A stretch of 64,000 bases of DNA from Sedimentitalea xiamensis. Its GTDB lineage: Bacteria; Pseudomonadota; Alphaproteobacteria; Rhodobacterales; Rhodobacteraceae. Within the stretch, counting starts at the first letter, position 1. Each line of letters begins with the position of its first letter. The DNA lies in the NCBI RefSeq assembly GCF_030164465.1, contig NZ_JASNJE010000014.1, positions 42,648 through 106,647 of the forward strand. Direction: 5' to 3'. This document shows positions 1 to 7,611 of the stretch, piece by piece. The position numbers and the translations under genes were made by a program. Under the pieces are notes generated by a model. That model was not told the DNA's origin. It made no database searches and saw only the letters and a program-made list of their open reading frames with translations.

Positions 1-152
1 CGCGCCAGCCGCAGCCGGTGAATCCGGGCCGCGATGTCATAGGCTCCTGCCATCGTCAGGTCCGGGGTGACATTGGTCAGCGGATCGATCTGCCGTCCCG
101 CGTCGAAAGCGGCCAACAGGCGTTGCGCCACCTCGTCCGCGTCGGGTGTCAT
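1..152 (-). CDS. 2-keto-4-pentenoate hydratase (MhpD/HpaH family), N-terminal part only
   Basis: The complement of the first 152 bases reads as an uninterrupted protein start, [17 protein letters not shown], followed by GRQIDPLT and [14 protein letters not shown], then runs off the window. The pattern 'variable-helix, AGRQIDPLT, AYxIAxRIxxLR' is typical of the N-terminus of 2-keto-4-pentenoate hydratases / fumarylacetoacetate hydrolase-fold enzymes, which hydrate or cleave 2-oxo acids in catabolic pathways. The start codon overlaps the trpA stop (ATGA, 149-152), so the gene is probably translationally coupled to trpA. The catalytic metal-binding Glu/Asp residues lie beyond the edge, so the assignment rests on the N-terminus only. 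Confidence 0.6.
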   Translation of the reverse strand, partial: MTPDADEVAQRLLAAFDAGRQIDPLTNVTPDLTMAGAYDIAARIHRLRLA

Positions 153-940
153 GCGGAATGGGCACCATCCGCGAGCGATTTCACAAAGCCCAGAATCTCG
201 TCGACCGGCTTGCCCGCGGCGATCTGGCCGACGATGGCGGATCCGACCACCGCGCCATCGGCGACGCCGGCGATGGCGCGGGATTTTTCCGGCGTGTTGA
301 TGCCGAAGCCGACGATGATCGGCAGGTCGGTCCGCGCCTTGATCCGCGCGACTTCCGGGGCGACGTCGGCCGCGTCGGCCTCGGCAGCGCCGGTGATGCC
401 GGTGATCGAGACGTAGTAGACGAAACCGGAGGTGTTGGTCAGCACCTTGGGCAGGCGCTTGTCGTCCGTCGTCGGGGTGGCGAGGCGTATGAAGTTCAGC
501 CCCGCCGCCTGGGCCGGAATGCAGAGTTCGGCATCTTCCTCGGGCGGCAGGTCGACCACGATCAGCCCGTCGATCCCGGCGGCCTTCGCCTCTTCCAGGA
601 ACCGGTCCACGCCCCGGCTGTAGATCGGGTTGTAATAGCCCATCAGGACGATCGGGGTGGTGTCGTCGGTGTCGCGGAAGGCGCGGGCCAGTTCCAGCGT
701 TCGCGCCAGGGTCATGCCGGCATCGAGGGCGCGCTGCCCGGCCAGCTGGATCGTCGGCCCGTCCGCCATCGGGTCGGTGAAGGGCAGGCCGAGTTCGATG
801 ATGTCCACACCGGCACCGGGCAATCCCTTGACCACGGCAAGCGAGGTTTCGAAATCCGGGTCCCCCGCCATGACATAGGAAACGAAGGCTTTCCTGCCTT
901 GCGCTTTCAGCGCGGCGAATTTGGCGTCGATACGGGTCAT
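149..940 (-). CDS. trpA: Tryptophan synthase alpha chain
   Basis: This 263-aa protein cleaves indole-3-glycerol phosphate to indole and glyceraldehyde 3-phosphate, and indole is passed to the TrpB subunit in the cytoplasm. The two catalytic acids fall at the same numbers as in enteric TrpA: Glu49 in IIELGLPF and Asp60 in DPMADGP. The phosphate-binding segment near the C-terminus is seen as GFGINTPE and VVGSAIV. Length is normal for the family. The start at 940 was chosen because an AGAAGGAAA ribosome binding site precedes it. A longer open frame extends to 1123 but has no homologous sequence and crosses the rpsU terminator. trpB is not adjacent in the visible part; a hydratase start overlaps the stop codon. 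Confidence 0.97.
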   Translation of the reverse strand: MTRIDAKFAALKAQGRKAFVSYVMAGDPDFETSLAVVKGLPGAGVDIIELGLPFTDPMADGPTIQLAGQRALDAGMTLARTLELARAFRDTDDTTPIVLMGYYNPIYSRGVDRFLEEAKAAGIDGLIVVDLPPEEDAELCIPAQAAGLNFIRLATPTTDDKRLPKVLTNTSGFVYYVSITGITGAAEADAADVAPEVARIKARTDLPIIVGFGINTPEKSRAIAGVADGAVVGSAIVGQIAAGKPVDEILGFVKSLADGAHSA

Positions 941-1066
941 GCTCGGGTTTCCTTCTGGCTTCGCACTGCCATGCCAAAACCGCCGGTGGAAATCAATGCA
1001 CGTCATGCAGGGCCGGTATCGTCGCCACCGGGTTTCCGGGCGCACGATCGCCCGGCAGGGGCGGAA

Positions 1067-1098
1067 ACGAAAAACCCCCGAAGCCAGGCTGCGGGGGT
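1067..1098 (-). terminator. Rho-independent terminator of rpsU
   Basis: Read on the minus strand, a 7-bp stem (ACCCCCG / CGGGGGT) with an 11-nt loop is followed by a run of five T residues and then CG. It lies about 35 nt past the rpsU stop and before the trpA ribosome binding site, so it separates the two transcripts. Confidence 0.8.
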
Positions 1099-1133
1099 CG
1101 TCGATTTTCGTGTCAGAAAACACCTGGAATGAC

Positions 1134-1340
1134 TTACATCATCCCTTCGCGCTGCGCTTTCTTCCGAGCCAGCTTGCGGGCACGCCGAATCGCTTCGGCC
1201 TTCTCGCGCGCTTTTTTCTCGGACGGCTTCTCGAAATGCTGCTTGAGCTTCATTTCGCGGAATACGCCTTCACGCTGCAGTTTTTTCTTCAGGGCGCGAA
1301 GCGCCTGATCGACATTGTTGTCGCGAACACTAACCTGCAT
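1134..1340 (-). CDS. rpsU: 30S ribosomal protein S21
   Basis: This 68-aa basic protein of the small ribosomal subunit takes part in translation initiation. The N-terminal [20 protein letters not shown] segment and the lysine/arginine-rich tail ([20 protein letters not shown]) are diagnostic of bacterial S21 and the length is standard. A clear terminator follows at 1067-1098. The gene is divergent from coq9, and the roughly 110 bp between them must hold both promoters. This rpsU-coq9 arrangement is, from memory, common in Rhodobacteraceae. Confidence 0.97.
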   Translation of the reverse strand: MQVSVRDNNVDQALRALKKKLQREGVFREMKLKQHFEKPSEKKAREKAEAIRRARKLARKKAQREGMM

Positions 1341-1449
1341 GTGGTTTTCACCACCTTTCTAAGTTGAGTTGCAAGGATTTGCAGGAAGTGGCCGTATAGC
1401 AAAGCCAAACCAACTTGTCTAGTATCGGCTCCAGACAGAGGAGAGCGCC

Positions 1450-2142
1450 ATGACCTTGCCAATTGACGACGCCCGCGAGCGGCTTCTGGATGCGGCGGTG
1501 ATGCATGTGCCGTTCGATGGCTGGTCGGATGCAACGATCGCGGCCGCGGCGGCGGATGCGGGGATCGACATGGACTTGGCGCGGTCGATCTGTCCGCGCG
1601 GCGCCATCGATCTGGCGCTGGCCTTTCACGACCGCGGCGACCGGGCGATGCTGGAGCGGCTGAAATCCGAAGACCTGAGCGGGCTGAAATTCCGCGAAAA
1701 GATTGCGGCGGCGGTGCGTTTCCGTCTTCAGGCGGTGGAGGACAAGGAACTGGTGCGGCGCGGCACGACGCTTTTCGCCCTGCCGCATCACGCGGCCGAT
1801 GGGGCAAGGGCGATCTGGACGACCTGCGACCTGATCTGGGAGGCGCTTGGCGACACGTCCGACGACGTGAACTGGTACACGAAACGGGCCACCCTGTCCG
1901 GGGTCTATTCGTCGACGGTTCTTTACTGGCTGGGCGACACCAGTCCCGATCACGCGGCGACCTGGGCGTTTCTGGATCGCCGGATCGACAATGTGATGCA
2001 GATCGAGACACTGAAAGCGAAGGTGCGCGACAACCCGGTGCTGAAGCCGCTGCTGGCGGGGCCGAACTGGCTGTTGGGTCATGTCAGGGCGCCGACGAAA
2101 ACCCCGGACATCGACCTGCCGGGGATGATGAAGCGGCGCTGA
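1450..2142 (+). CDS. coq9: COQ9 family ubiquinone biosynthesis protein
   Basis: This 230-aa protein of the COQ9 family is a TetR-fold lipid-binding protein that in mitochondria presents ubiquinone intermediates to the hydroxylase COQ7. The sequence fits from end to end: the N-terminal helical part (ERLLDAAVMHVPFDGWSD), the middle segment RFRLQAVEDKELVRRGTTLF, the segment DVNWYTKRATLSGVYSSTVL, and the ending FLDRRIDNVMQIE. The N-terminal part resembles a TetR DNA-binding domain, a known trap for automatic annotation. It starts at an ATG preceded by GAGGAGAGCGCC. The following two genes encode quinone oxidoreductases, which is loosely compatible with a quinone theme. Confidence 0.9.
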   Translation: MTLPIDDARERLLDAAVMHVPFDGWSDATIAAAAADAGIDMDLARSICPRGAIDLALAFHDRGDRAMLERLKSEDLSGLKFREKIAAAVRFRLQAVEDKELVRRGTTLFALPHHAADGARAIWTTCDLIWEALGDTSDDVNWYTKRATLSGVYSSTVLYWLGDTSPDHAATWAFLDRRIDNVMQIETLKAKVRDNPVLKPLLAGPNWLLGHVRAPTKTPDIDLPGMMKRR

Positions 2143-2242
2143 CCGGGCCGTAACCTGCGGACCGCACGCGGTTGCCGGCATCGGGGTTTCATTTCCGGTG
2201 CGGATGGGGCTACGGTGCCCGAAAAGGGGAGCGGTTCATTCC

Positions 2243-3226
2243 ATGACACAGACGATGCGCGCCGTAGAAATCACCACACCGGGCGGACCGGAGGTCCTGC
2301 AGGTCGTGGAACGCCCGCGGCCCGAACCCACCCACGGGCAGGTGGTGCTCCGGGTCGCCTATGCCGGGGTCAACCGGCCGGATGCCTTGCAGCGGGCCGG
2401 GGCCTACGATCCGCCGCCGGGGGCGAGCGATCTGCCGGGGCTTGAGGCATCGGGCGAAGTCGTCGCCCTTGGCGCGGGCGTTACAGAACTGTCCGTGGGC
2501 GACCGGGTCTGTGCGCTGCTGCCCGGCGGCGGCTATGCGGACTATGTCGCGACGCCGGCCGCCCATTGCCTGCCAGTGCCGGAATCGCTGGACATGAAAC
2601 AGGCGGCCTGCCTGCCGGAAACCTGTTTCACCGTGTTTTCCAACGTGTTCACCCGCGGCGGCCTGCGGGCGGGCGAACGGTTCCTGGTGCATGGCGGTTC
2701 CAGCGGCATCGGCACCACGGCGATCCAGCTGGCCAATGCCTTTGGCGCGCGGGTCTTCGTGACCGCCGGATCGGACGACAAGTGCCGCGCCTGCGTCGAG
2801 CTTGGGGCCGAACGCGCGATCAACTACAGGACCGAGGATTTCGTGCAGGTCATGCAGGCCGAAGGCGGAGCCGACCTGATCCTGGACATGGTGGGGGGAG
2901 ACTACATTCCCCGCAACGTCCGGGCGCTGGATCTTGACGGGCGGCTGGTGCAGATCGCGTTCCTGCAAGGTCCGGAGGTGAAGCTGAACTTTGCCCAGAT
3001 GATGGCGAAACGCCTGACCCTGACCGGCAGCACCCTGCGCCCGCAAAGCGATCTGGCCAAGGCCCGGATCGCGCAGGATCTGCGCGAAGCCGTCTGGCCG
3101 CTGATCGAGGCGGGGCGATTCGCGCCGGTGATGGACAGCGAATTCGACCTGGCGGATGCGGCGGCGGCCCATGCGCGGATGGAAAGCAGCGGACATATCG
3201 GCAAGATCGTCCTGAAAGTCGCCTGA
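2243..3226 (+). CDS. NAD(P)H quinone oxidoreductase, PIG3/TP53I3 type
   Basis: This 327-aa zinc-independent medium-chain dehydrogenase/reductase has an N-terminal GroES-like fold (MRAVEITTPGGPEVLQ, then YAGVNRPDALQRAG) and a Rossmann NADPH-binding loop GGSSGIG at residues 151-157. The motifs AGVNRPDxxQRxG and NYRTEDF are those of the PIG3-like family, which reduces quinones with NADPH. No structural-zinc cysteine cluster is present, as expected. The start at 2243 was chosen because AAAAGGGGAGCGG lies about 10 nt upstream; the in-frame extension to 2198 has no family counterpart. The physiological substrate is unknown. Confidence 0.88.
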   Translation: MTQTMRAVEITTPGGPEVLQVVERPRPEPTHGQVVLRVAYAGVNRPDALQRAGAYDPPPGASDLPGLEASGEVVALGAGVTELSVGDRVCALLPGGGYADYVATPAAHCLPVPESLDMKQAACLPETCFTVFSNVFTRGGLRAGERFLVHGGSSGIGTTAIQLANAFGARVFVTAGSDDKCRACVELGAERAINYRTEDFVQVMQAEGGADLILDMVGGDYIPRNVRALDLDGRLVQIAFLQGPEVKLNFAQMMAKRLTLTGSTLRPQSDLAKARIAQDLREAVWPLIEAGRFAPVMDSEFDLADAAAAHARMESSGHIGKIVLKVA

Positions 3227-3255
3227 ACGGCATATAGATCAACGGAGTGAGCGAC

Positions 3256-4230
3256 ATGGCCAGAACCGTCATCATCGAACAGCCCGGCGGGCCGGAGAAC
3301 CTGAAACTCGTCGATCGTCCGGTGGGGGCGCCCGGACCGGGCGAGGTGCGGATCGAACATCGGGTCTGCGGTCTGAACTTCATCGACGTCTACCAGCGCA
3401 CCGGGCTCTATCCGATGCAGATGCCCCAGGCGCTTGGCATGGAGGCCGCCGGCGTGATCGCGGAGGTCGGAGAAGGCGTGACCCATCTGAAACCCGGCGA
3501 CCGCGCCGCCTATGCCGCGACCCCGCCCGGCGCCTATGCCGAGGAACGGGTGATGCCCGCGGCGCAGGTCTGCCCGCTGCCGGAGGGGATTGCCTTCGAT
3601 GAGGCTGCCGCGATGATGCTGAAGGGCATGACGGTGCAATACCTGTTCCATCGGACCACGCCGCTGAAAAAGGGCGATACGGTGCTGTTTCACGCCGCAG
3701 CCGGCGGGGTGGGATTGATCGCCTGCCAATGGGCCAGGTCCGAAGGGATAACCCTGATCGGCACCGCGGGCTCCGACGAAAAATGCCAACTGGCGCTGGA
3801 TCACGGCGCCAGCCGCTGCATCAATTACCGCAACCAGGACTGGGTCGCGCAGGTGCGGGATCTGACCGGCGGCAAGGGCGTCGATGTGGTGATGGACGCG
3901 GTCGGGGCGGATACGTTCAACGGGTCGCTGGACAGCCTGAAGCCGCTGGGCATGATGATTTCCTTCGGCAATGCATCCGGGCCGGTGCCGCCATTCAACA
4001 TCGGCATCCTGGGGCAGAAGGGATCGCTGAAGATCACCCGCCCGACGCTGTTCACCCATATTGCCGATCACGCCGCCTGCCAGGAGATGGCGCGGCACCT
4101 GTTCGGCAAGGTCGAGGCCGGAGACGTCAGGATCCGGATCGATCAGCGGTTCCCGCTTGAGGACGTGGCCGACGCGCACCGCGCGCTGGAGGCCCGCAAG
4201 ACCACCGGATCGACGGTTCTGGAAGTGTGA
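3256..4230 (+). CDS. Quinone oxidoreductase, zeta-crystallin (QOR) type
   Basis: This 324-aa MDR-superfamily enzyme is distinct from the PIG3-like gene just upstream. Landmarks are the GLNFIDVYQRTGLYP motif near residues 39-53, the NADPH-binding loop AAAGGVG at 147-153, and DVVMDAVGADTF. These match the Escherichia coli QorA type, which performs one-electron reduction of quinones using NADPH. Start choice: an ATG at 3256 has GGAG 8 nt upstream, while the in-frame GTG at 3247 overlaps that ribosome binding site. It lies about 30 nt downstream of its paralogue and is probably cotranscribed with it. Confidence 0.9.
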   Translation: MARTVIIEQPGGPENLKLVDRPVGAPGPGEVRIEHRVCGLNFIDVYQRTGLYPMQMPQALGMEAAGVIAEVGEGVTHLKPGDRAAYAATPPGAYAEERVMPAAQVCPLPEGIAFDEAAAMMLKGMTVQYLFHRTTPLKKGDTVLFHAAAGGVGLIACQWARSEGITLIGTAGSDEKCQLALDHGASRCINYRNQDWVAQVRDLTGGKGVDVVMDAVGADTFNGSLDSLKPLGMMISFGNASGPVPPFNIGILGQKGSLKITRPTLFTHIADHAACQEMARHLFGKVEAGDVRIRIDQRFPLEDVADAHRALEARKTTGSTVLEV

Positions 4231-4270
4231 CCGCCGCAAGCCCACCCTTTCGCCACAAGGAGATCGTGCG

Positions 4271-4768
4271 ATGAAAGCCATTTCGACCCTCGCAACCGTC
4301 ATGGCCCTGCTGTTGGCGGCGGGCACCGCATCGGCGCAGGCTCTGATCGACAAGGGCTTTGTCGCCGGCTGGCATGTGATGGTGGACCCGTCCTTCGGCA
4401 ACGGTTGCCTGATCCAGACCACCTATCAGGATCTGTCGGTGGTGCGCATCGGCTATGACGCAACCGCGAACCGGGGCTATTTCGTCGTGTTCAACAAGGC
4501 CTGGGGAAACATCGAGAAAGGCCAGACCTATCCGATCCGGTTCGACCTGGATGGCGAACGGTTCGATGAAACTTCCACCGGCCTGTATCTCGACAAGATC
4601 CCCGGCCTCGGCGTGTTCTTTCAGGATCGCGAATTCATCCACGCAATTGCCCAGCGGCGGCACATGATCGTCTATGCGGAAGACGGACGGGAAGTGATGG
4701 CGATCGACCTGAAGGGATCCGCCAAGGCGCTGGATTACGCGCGGCAATGCCAGGACGCGCAGGGCTGA
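4271..4768 (+). CDS. Small secreted protein of unknown function
   Basis: This 165-aa protein has a clear Sec signal peptide (hydrophobic core MALLLAAGTASA, predicted cleavage after residue 22). The mature part contains only two cysteines (in FGNGCLIQT and YARQCQDA), which could form a disulfide in the periplasm. I do not recognise a characterised domain. The mix of aromatic and charged residues (RGYFVVFNKAWGNIEKG) suggests a small beta-rich fold of the kind seen in many alphaproteobacterial proteins described only as hypothetical. The start at 4271 is preceded by CACAAGGAGATCGTGCG, a good ribosome binding site. The gene is convergent with the RNase T2 gene. Confidence 0.75.
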   Translation: MKAISTLATVMALLLAAGTASAQALIDKGFVAGWHVMVDPSFGNGCLIQTTYQDLSVVRIGYDATANRGYFVVFNKAWGNIEKGQTYPIRFDLDGERFDETSTGLYLDKIPGLGVFFQDREFIHAIAQRRHMIVYAEDGREVMAIDLKGSAKALDYARQCQDAQG

Positions 4769-4769
4769 T

Positions 4770-5408
4770 CTAGCGGATCGGGGCGAAAACCGCGTCTTTC
4801 AGTCCGCAGTCAAGCGCCACGTCGCGACCGCATGGGACCGGCGCCAGATCCCGCGAGAGGCACAGGCGCGCCTCCTGGATGTGGCTGTCCTTGCAGGTCA
4901 CGGTGATCATCTCCGGGCGCAGGCCGGGGTTCGCCTTGACGAAGGCCTCTTCGATGAGCGAGGCGGGCAGGGTGACGGTCCTGTCGAGCTTGCGAAAGAC
5001 CTCGGGCCGCGCGACGCTTGCATAGGCGCGGCGCGACAGGGCGAAATAATCCGCTGCCGACAGGCCCGAACAGGTGCCGTGTTTTTTCCATTGGTGCCAA
5101 GCGAGTCCGGACGTGCCCATGATGTCGGCCATGGCGTCGGTCATCGCCCGGCTGGGCGGCCGTTCGACGGTGTGGCAGTTGGACGGATAGCCGCGATGAT
5201 ACTGCGGCCAAAGCCCATGCAAGATCCAGCCGTGATCGTGGCGCGCGTCGCACTGGTCGGACCCCCGCGCGTCGCCGGTGATGGCGCACCAGTTCGGAGA
5301 CCAGCTCAGGCTGAGCACGAAATAATCGAACTGGCCGGGTCTGCCGGACTGCGCGACGGCGGGTCCGGCGGCAAGAAGCATCAGCAGGATCGGGATCAGG
5401 CGGTGCAT
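4770..5408 (-). CDS. Secreted ribonuclease T2 family protein
   Basis: This 212-aa protein has a signal peptide (cleavage likely after AVAQ, about residue 20). Both catalytic signatures of the RNase T2 family are intact: CAS I WILHGLWP at residues 61-68, with the catalytic His64, and CAS II WHQWKKHGTC at 104-113, with His105 and His110. Several cysteines (C41, C53, C78, C113 and C-terminal ones) fit disulfides in an extracytoplasmic enzyme. It would cleave RNA in the periplasm or outside the cell, plausibly for phosphate or nucleotide scavenging. The periplasmic RNase I of enteric bacteria is the best-known bacterial relative. It stands alone, convergent with the small secreted protein gene. 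Confidence 0.92.
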   Translation of the reverse strand: MHRLIPILLMLLAAGPAVAQSGRPGQFDYFVLSLSWSPNWCAITGDARGSDQCDARHDHGWILHGLWPQYHRGYPSNCHTVERPPSRAMTDAMADIMGTSGLAWHQWKKHGTCSGLSAADYFALSRRAYASVARPEVFRKLDRTVTLPASLIEEAFVKANPGLRPEMITVTCKDSHIQEARLCLSRDLAPVPCGRDVALDCGLKDAVFAPIR

Positions 5409-5554
5409 TGGGGGCTTTCCTTATCGGTGTGGCCCGACTATATACACCGCAAGTTCCCCGACAACGGTAGCCCGCCTTGAGAGCCAAGGCCGCCTGCGCA
5501 GCCAGGCAGCGGGAAAGATATGCGTCGGGTTCGGATGACAAAGGAGATGAGCAC

Positions 5555-6325
5555 ATGGCCAAGCCGATCATGGCACGAGCGACCGCAGTCTGGCTGGTCG
5601 ACAACACGACGCTGACGTTCAAGCAGATCGCCGATTTTGTCGGCATGCACGAACTGGAAGTGCAGGGCATCGCGGATGGCGACGTGGCCGTTGGTGTCAA
5701 GGGGTTCGACCCGATCACCAACAACCAGCTGACGCAGGACGAGATCGACCGCGCCGAAGCCGACCCGCTGCACAAGCTGAAACTGAAATTCAACGCCGCC
5801 GCCGTCGGCGAGGAAAAGCGGCGCGGTCCGCGCTACACGCCCCTGTCCAAACGCCAGGACCGCCCGGCGTCGATCCTGTGGCTGGTGAAGTTTCACCCGG
5901 AACTCAGCGATGGGCAGATCAGCAAGCTGGTGGGCACCACCAAGCCGACGATCCAGGCGATTCGCGAACGCACGCACTGGAACATCTCGAACATCCAGCC
6001 GATCGACCCGGTTGCGCTGGGGCTGTGCAAGCAATCCGAACTGGACGCGATCGTGCAGAAGGCCGCCGCGAAAAAAGCCGCCGAGGGCGCTGTGATGAGC
6101 GATGACGAGCGTCGCAAGCTGGTCAGCACGGAACAGTCGCTGGGCATGGACACCGAACCCAAGATCCCGACGGCGATCGAAGGGCTTGAAACCTTTACCC
6201 TGGGCGGGTCGATGGACGTGGTGGAAGACGACGAAGACGAGGACGACACCCGGCTTGTCGACGCGGACAGTTTCTTCAACCTGCCAGCCAGTGACGATGA
6301 AGAGGACGATCAGCCGCTCGTCTGA
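5555..6325 (+). CDS. DUF1013 family protein (alphaproteobacterial conserved regulator-like)
   Basis: This 256-aa cytoplasmic protein opens MAKPIMARATAVWLVDNTTL, followed by KQIADFVGMHELEVQGIADG. The central part contains ILWLVKFHPELSDGQISKLV and TKPTIQAIRERTHWN. The two helix-turn-helix-like segments (KQIADFVGMHELEVQ and GQISKLVGTTKPTIQ) and the near-restriction to Alphaproteobacteria define the DUF1013 family (Pfam PF06242, called TrcR in Caulobacter as far as I recall). The C-terminal 40 residues are strongly acidic (EDDEDEDDTR, SDDEEDD), a common trait of this family. AAGGAG lies 8 nt upstream of the ATG at 5555. A small terminator follows. Confidence 0.85.
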   Translation: MAKPIMARATAVWLVDNTTLTFKQIADFVGMHELEVQGIADGDVAVGVKGFDPITNNQLTQDEIDRAEADPLHKLKLKFNAAAVGEEKRRGPRYTPLSKRQDRPASILWLVKFHPELSDGQISKLVGTTKPTIQAIRERTHWNISNIQPIDPVALGLCKQSELDAIVQKAAAKKAAEGAVMSDDERRKLVSTEQSLGMDTEPKIPTAIEGLETFTLGGSMDVVEDDEDEDDTRLVDADSFFNLPASDDEEDDQPLV

Positions 6326-6352
6326 CGCGGCCTGACAGAACTGAATGCCGGG

Positions 6353-6380
6353 AAAGCTCCGCTGTCAAAGTGGGGCTTTT
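6353..6380 (+). terminator. Probable terminator after the DUF1013 gene
   Basis: An 8-bp stem, AAAGCTCC / GGGGCTTT (one G-U pair), with an 11-nt loop is followed by TTTTCGC. It lies about 28 nt after the stop codon and before the convergent recR gene. The U-tract is short, so efficiency is uncertain. Confidence 0.55.
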
Positions 6381-6469
6381 CGCATTTCTGACCGGCGCAT
6401 CCCGATCTTCGCACCGGACGCCGGAGCCGCACCGGCGAAACGGCTGCATCCGCCCGGACCGGGGCGGGA

Positions 6470-7090
6470 TCAGATGTCCTTTCGGGCGTTCATCGCCGCG
6501 GTGATCGTGCCGTCGTCCAGATAATCCAGTTCGCCGCCGATCGGGACACCCTGCGCCAGCGACGTGACACGGACGCGACCGTCCAGTTGATCCGCGATGT
6601 AATGGGCGGTGGTCTGCCCGTCGATGGTCGCATTCAGGGCCAGGATGACCTCGCTTATGTCTTCGCTGGTGACCCGGTCCAGAAGGCGTGGAATCCGGAG
6701 CTGTTCGGGGCCGATGGAATCGAGCGCCGACAGGGTTCCGCCGAGCACATGGTATCGTCCCCGGAACACGCCCGACCGTTCCATCGCCCAGAGATCGGCC
6801 ACATCCTCGACGATGCAAAGCTGGCCGGTGGCGCGTTTTTCGGACTCGCAGATATCGCAGATATCCGCCGTTCCGACGTTGCCGCAGTTCAGGCATTCCC
6901 GCGCGGTTTCGGCCACCCTGCACATGCTGTCCGCCAGCGGGGTCAGCAGCAGGGCCCGCTTGCGAATGAGATGCAGAACCGCCCGACGCGCCGACCGGGG
7001 ACCAAGGCCGGGCAATTTCGCCATCAGCTCGATCAGGTTATCGATCTCTTTCGCGCCGCTCACCTGTGGGACTCCTGCGGCGCGGGACAT
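6470..7090 (-). CDS. recR: Recombination mediator RecR
   Basis: This 206-aa recombinational repair protein acts with RecF and RecO to load RecA on gapped DNA. It has an N-terminal helix-hairpin-helix ([20 protein letters not shown], about residues 22-41) and a four-cysteine zinc finger at C66, C69, C78 and C81. A Toprim domain starts near residue 89 ([19 protein letters not shown]), and the ending is typical ([19 protein letters not shown]). Gene order dnaX-ybaB-recR on the same strand is a classic bacterial arrangement and supports cotranscription. Confidence 0.97.
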   Translation of the reverse strand: MSRAAGVPQVSGAKEIDNLIELMAKLPGLGPRSARRAVLHLIRKRALLLTPLADSMCRVAETARECLNCGNVGTADICDICESEKRATGQLCIVEDVADLWAMERSGVFRGRYHVLGGTLSALDSIGPEQLRIPRLLDRVTSEDISEVILALNATIDGQTTAHYIADQLDGRVRVTSLAQGVPIGGELDYLDDGTITAAMNARKDI

Positions 7091-7150
7091 GCGGCCGGAT
7101 CGGTGCGGTGGGGGAAACCGTCTGCCGTGATGCGCGCGGTCATGGCGGGT

Positions 7151-7495
7151 CTAGAACGGCAGCTTCATGTCCTTGGGCAGCCCCATGCCCTCGGTCAGCT
7201 TGCCCATCTCTTCCTGCGCCTTGTCGCTCGCCTTCTGCTGCGCGTCCTTGATCGCCGCGAGGATGAGGTCTTCAACCACTTCCTTGTCGTCGCTGTTGAA
7301 GATCGACGGGTCGATGTCCAGCGATTTCAGTTCGCCCTTGGCGGTGCAGACCGCCTTGACCAGCCCGGCGCCGGATTCCCCTGTGACCAACAGGTTGTGC
7401 ATGTCTTCCTGCAACTGGGCCATCTTGGCCTGCATTTCCTGAGCGGCTTTCATCATCTTGGCCATGTCGCCAAGACCACCGAGTCCTTTGAGCAT
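7151..7495 (-). CDS. ybaB: YbaB/EbfC family nucleoid-associated protein
   Basis: This 114-aa protein of the YbaB/EbfC family forms dimers that bind and organise DNA. The N-terminus MLKGLGGLGDMAKMMKAAQEM, the helix QAKMAQLQEDMHNLLVTGES and the C-terminal EVVEDLILAAIKDAQQKASD helix are the family hallmarks. The start at 7495 has AGGAGA upstream; the longer open frame to 7636 has no matching sequence. It lies between dnaX (116 bp upstream) and recR (60 bp downstream). Confidence 0.95.
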   Translation of the reverse strand: MLKGLGGLGDMAKMMKAAQEMQAKMAQLQEDMHNLLVTGESGAGLVKAVCTAKGELKSLDIDPSIFNSDDKEVVEDLILAAIKDAQQKASDKAQEEMGKLTEGMGLPKDMKLPF

Positions 7496-7611
7496 GTAGA
7501 GTCTCCTGGTTTGCGTTCGGAACAGATACGTCCGCGGGCGGCGCGCCACAAGGCCCGCGGCGCGGGGCAATATCCGCGCGGCCGGTGCCGGTCCGCGGGC
7601 GGAGGGCACGG

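Noticed and set aside
1450..1600. TetR-type regulator call for the start of coq9
   Set aside because: The N-terminus has a TetR-like fold, but the whole protein matches COQ9; there is no sign of DNA-binding conservation.
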